Positions 62,239 through 64,000 of a stretch of DNA of 64,000 bases are shown here, piece after piece (the first letter of the stretch is position 1; every line of letters starts with the position of its first letter). The stretch spans positions 230,018-294,017 of the forward strand of contig NC_022043.1 of the NCBI RefSeq assembly GCF_000444995.1, read 5' to 3'. The position numbers were made by a program, and so were the translations under genes. The notes under the pieces are model-generated. The model did no database searches, was not told the origin of the DNA, and saw only the letters and a program-made list of their open reading frames with translations. This DNA comes from Paracoccus aminophilus JCM 7686. Lineage in GTDB: Bacteria; Pseudomonadota; Alphaproteobacteria; Rhodobacterales; Rhodobacteraceae.

Positions 62239-63075
62239 TTACCGGTCGTCGAAAAGGGCGCGGATCAAGGCGGATGACGGATCCTTCAACCCGGCAAGGA
62301 TCGAGTAATGGTTCTGTTCGGGCTCGATCACGAATTCGAGATCGGTATAAACGCACCAGAGCAGCGCCATCAGTTGCGTCTGGCGCAGAAACTCGGGCCG
62401 CTCCCCTGCCCCGACCCAACAGGTCAGTTTCGCACCGGCACGCGGCAGATGCAGGCACGGACTTTCCGAAACGGCCATATCCATGCTCAAGCCCAACGCG
62501 TCATTCAGGCTGGTATAAAGGAAGGGTCGCAGATCATAGAGCCCGCTGATCGACAGGGTCCGCTCCAGACGCGCAGCGATCTCATTGGGTAATCCGCTGT
62601 CGTCGCAGATCATCCGGGTCACCAGATGGCCGCCCGCAGAATGTCCGACAAGCCGGATCGGCCCTGCGACAAGTGAGGCGGCATGAATGATCGCCGCCGT
62701 AATCTGTGCGGTGATTTCGGCAAGACTTGCCTCCGGCGCCAGCGTATAACCGGGGATCGCCATCGCCCAGCCTCTGGCGCGTGCCCCTTCGGCAAGATCG
62801 CTCCAGTCGGATTTGTCGCATTCTGTCCAGTAGCCGCCATGGACAAAGACAACCAATCCCTCAGGCGCGCGATCAGGCATGACCAGATCAAACCGCTCGC
62901 GCAAATTGGGGCCATAGGCGATGTTTTCGCGAAAACCGGGTTGGGACGCCCGATAGGCCTCTGCATTCCGCGCCCAAAGCGCGGGCAGCACCTCGGAGCC
63001 CGGAATATAGGCCGAGTTACGGAAAGCATCGTTCCAATCAATTGCGCTTTGCACCGGCTCGGCCCTCGCGCTCAC
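62239..63075 (-). CDS. Alpha/beta hydrolase, kynurenine formamidase-like
   Basis: A 278-residue alpha/beta-hydrolase. The oxyanion HGGYW is at residues 79-83, the nucleophile serine S146 in GHSAGG, and the histidine near the C-terminus is in [10 protein letters not shown]. The HGGYW motif and the adjacent tryptophan dioxygenase gene point to arylformamidase (N-formylkynurenine to kynurenine plus formate), of the alpha/beta-hydrolase kind rather than the cyclase-like KynB. The start is a GTG that overlaps the previous gene's stop by four bases (GTGA), showing translational coupling. Confidence 0.85.
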   Translation of the reverse strand: MSARAEPVQSAIDWNDAFRNSAYIPGSEVLPALWARNAEAYRASQPGFRENIAYGPNLRERFDLVMPDRAPEGLVVFVHGGYWTECDKSDWSDLAEGARARGWAMAIPGYTLAPEASLAEITAQITAAIIHAASLVAGPIRLVGHSAGGHLVTRMICDDSGLPNEIAARLERTLSISGLYDLRPFLYTSLNDALGLSMDMAVSESPCLHLPRAGAKLTCWVGAGERPEFLRQTQLMALLWCVYTDLEFVIEPEQNHYSILAGLKDPSSALIRALFDDR

Positions 63076-63902
63076 AACTCTGTGCGCACGCGCCAGAGCT
63101 CGGGGAAAAGTTCGACCTCAAGCATCCGTTTCAGGTAGGAGGTTCCCGCCGTGCCACCAGTTCCGCGTTTGAACCCGATCACCCGTTCAACCGTGGTCAG
63201 ATGGTTGAAGCGCCAGCGCCGGAAGTAATCCTCGAAATCGACGAGTTTCTCTGCGATTTCATAGGCTTCCCAATAACGCGAAGGATCGCGATAAACCTGT
63301 GCCCAAACCGCCATGACCTCGGCATCAAACTGCCACGGTTGCCGCAGATCTCGCGTGAGCGCCGCGTCCGGCACCGCTAGGCCAAGGCGCGACAAGCGAC
63401 GCAAGGCCTCGTCGTAGAGCGACGGCCGGGCAAGCTCGGCCTCAAGCAGCGCCATCACATCCGGGCGATGCTCATGCGGCCGCAGCATGGCAAGATTGCG
63501 GTTGCCAACCGCATATTCGATCAACCGATATTGCCAAGACTGAAATCCCGAAGACTGCCCAAGATCATCGCGAAACTCGGTATATTCTGACGGCGTCATG
63601 GTCCGCAAAACATCCCACGCGGAATTGAGCTGCTCAAAAATACGAGCGATCCGCGCCAGCACTTTCAACGCGGCGCGACTGTTGTCTGCCGCTAGCTGCG
63701 CCCGCGCGGCATCGAGTTCATAAAGCGCAAGCTTCATCCAAAGCTCGGAGGTCTGGTGCTGAATGATGAACAACAGCTCATCATGTGCCGCCGACAGAGG
63801 CTTTTGCGCCGTCAGGATCTGATCGATCTGCAGATAATCGCCGTAAGACATCCGCTTGCGGAAATCCATTTCGGCGCCGTCTTGGGCGGGATCATAGGCC
63901 AT
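63072..63902 (-). CDS. kynA: Tryptophan 2,3-dioxygenase
   Basis: A 276-residue heme dioxygenase that opens the indole ring of L-tryptophan to N-formylkynurenine. The active-site stretch [15 protein letters not shown] (H49) is near the N-terminus. The proximal heme ligand is expected at H234 in [27 protein letters not shown]. The start is the ATG at 63902 with GAGAGGG upstream; the frame opens 11 codons earlier. It forms a two-gene catabolic operon with the formamidase-like hydrolase. Confidence 0.96.
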   Translation of the reverse strand: MAYDPAQDGAEMDFRKRMSYGDYLQIDQILTAQKPLSAAHDELLFIIQHQTSELWMKLALYELDAARAQLAADNSRAALKVLARIARIFEQLNSAWDVLRTMTPSEYTEFRDDLGQSSGFQSWQYRLIEYAVGNRNLAMLRPHEHRPDVMALLEAELARPSLYDEALRRLSRLGLAVPDAALTRDLRQPWQFDAEVMAVWAQVYRDPSRYWEAYEIAEKLVDFEDYFRRWRFNHLTTVERVIGFKRGTGGTAGTSYLKRMLEVELFPELWRVRTEL

Positions 63903-64000
63903 GACGAACCCTCTCCATGTGCCATGATGGTGCAATTTGCTCTGATACTCGCACCATCAGACCCAACGCGCCACGTTGGCGCAAGAAGATCGAAGGTCCG
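63903..64000. promoter_or_regulatory. Upstream region of the kynurenine operon with inverted repeats
   Basis: Two inverted repeats lie upstream of kynA: GATGGTGC and GCACCATC (63926-63933 and 63951-63958, 17-base spacer), and CCAACG and CGTTGG (63963-63968 and 63974-63979, five-base spacer). They could be regulator sites, possibly for a substrate-responsive repressor or activator. The window ends before a regulator gene could be seen. Confidence 0.35.

Noticed and set aside
1..64000. CRISPR arrays, rRNA or tRNA genes, prophage structural genes
   Set aside because: No regularly spaced repeats, no ribosomal or tRNA-like sequence, and no capsid, tail or integrase-like frames were recognised in the window.

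Overview
The window looks like chromosomal DNA of an alphaproteobacterium of the order Rhodobacterales, most likely Paracoccus or a close relative. The evidence is high GC with strong G/C preference at third codon positions, and several gene types typical of that group: aapJQMP, TamA/TamB, DUF2853 and DUF2125-type proteins, and a pqi (MCE) transport locus. I saw no rRNA, tRNA, CRISPR array or replication origin. Most of the window is ordinary core and accessory metabolism. The flagellar/IS stretch (36.8-44.3 kb) and the polysaccharide stretch (54.7-62.1 kb) stand apart.

Layout. 0-4 kb: a LysR regulator, a YeiH-type membrane exporter with its own LysR regulator, and a Phd/VapC toxin-antitoxin pair with a clear operator. 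4.3-9.4 kb: peptidase T, an RTX calcium-binding repeat protein, a GMC oxidoreductase and an Ivy-type lysozyme inhibitor. 9.6-16.6 kb: a complete pentitol (probably ribitol) module. It has a sugar ABC transporter (binding protein, ATPase, permease), a ribitol 2-dehydrogenase-like SDR and a ribulokinase-like FGGY kinase. A LacI-type regulator is divergent, and two operator-like palindromes lie in the shared promoter. 16.6-24 kb: tamB, tamA and glucokinase. 24-32.5 kb: two uncharacterised small genes, ahcY, a DUF2853 gene, an enoyl-CoA hydratase, a DUF2125-like protein, pmbA, a CysQ-like phosphatase and a flavin reductase. 32.5-36.6 kb: pqiA split into two genes, then pqiB and pqiC.

36.8-42.6 kb holds motB-flgE-flgK-flgL-flgI in tight order. 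Base composition falls steadily along the operon, and the cluster ends at a decayed IS3-family element (about 42.75-44.29 kb). The rest of a flagellar regulon is absent from the window, so this is either one arm of a split cluster or a relic.

44.3-54.7 kb is an amino-acid and one-carbon block: glyA, aapJQMP (general L-amino-acid uptake), a LysR gene divergent from dsdA (D-serine deaminase), folD and purU. 54.7-62.1 kb is a surface-polysaccharide block: a 1294-residue multi-module glycosyltransferase, a tryptophan-rich micro-ORF, two sialyltransferase-like Rossmann proteins, a hexapeptide-repeat acyltransferase and a GT8-like protein. The window ends in a kynurenine operon (tryptophan 2,3-dioxygenase and a kynurenine formamidase-like hydrolase) with inverted repeats upstream.

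Starts were chosen by ribosome-binding site and family alignment. Several differ from the longest open frame and include GTG or TTG starts, noted per gene.
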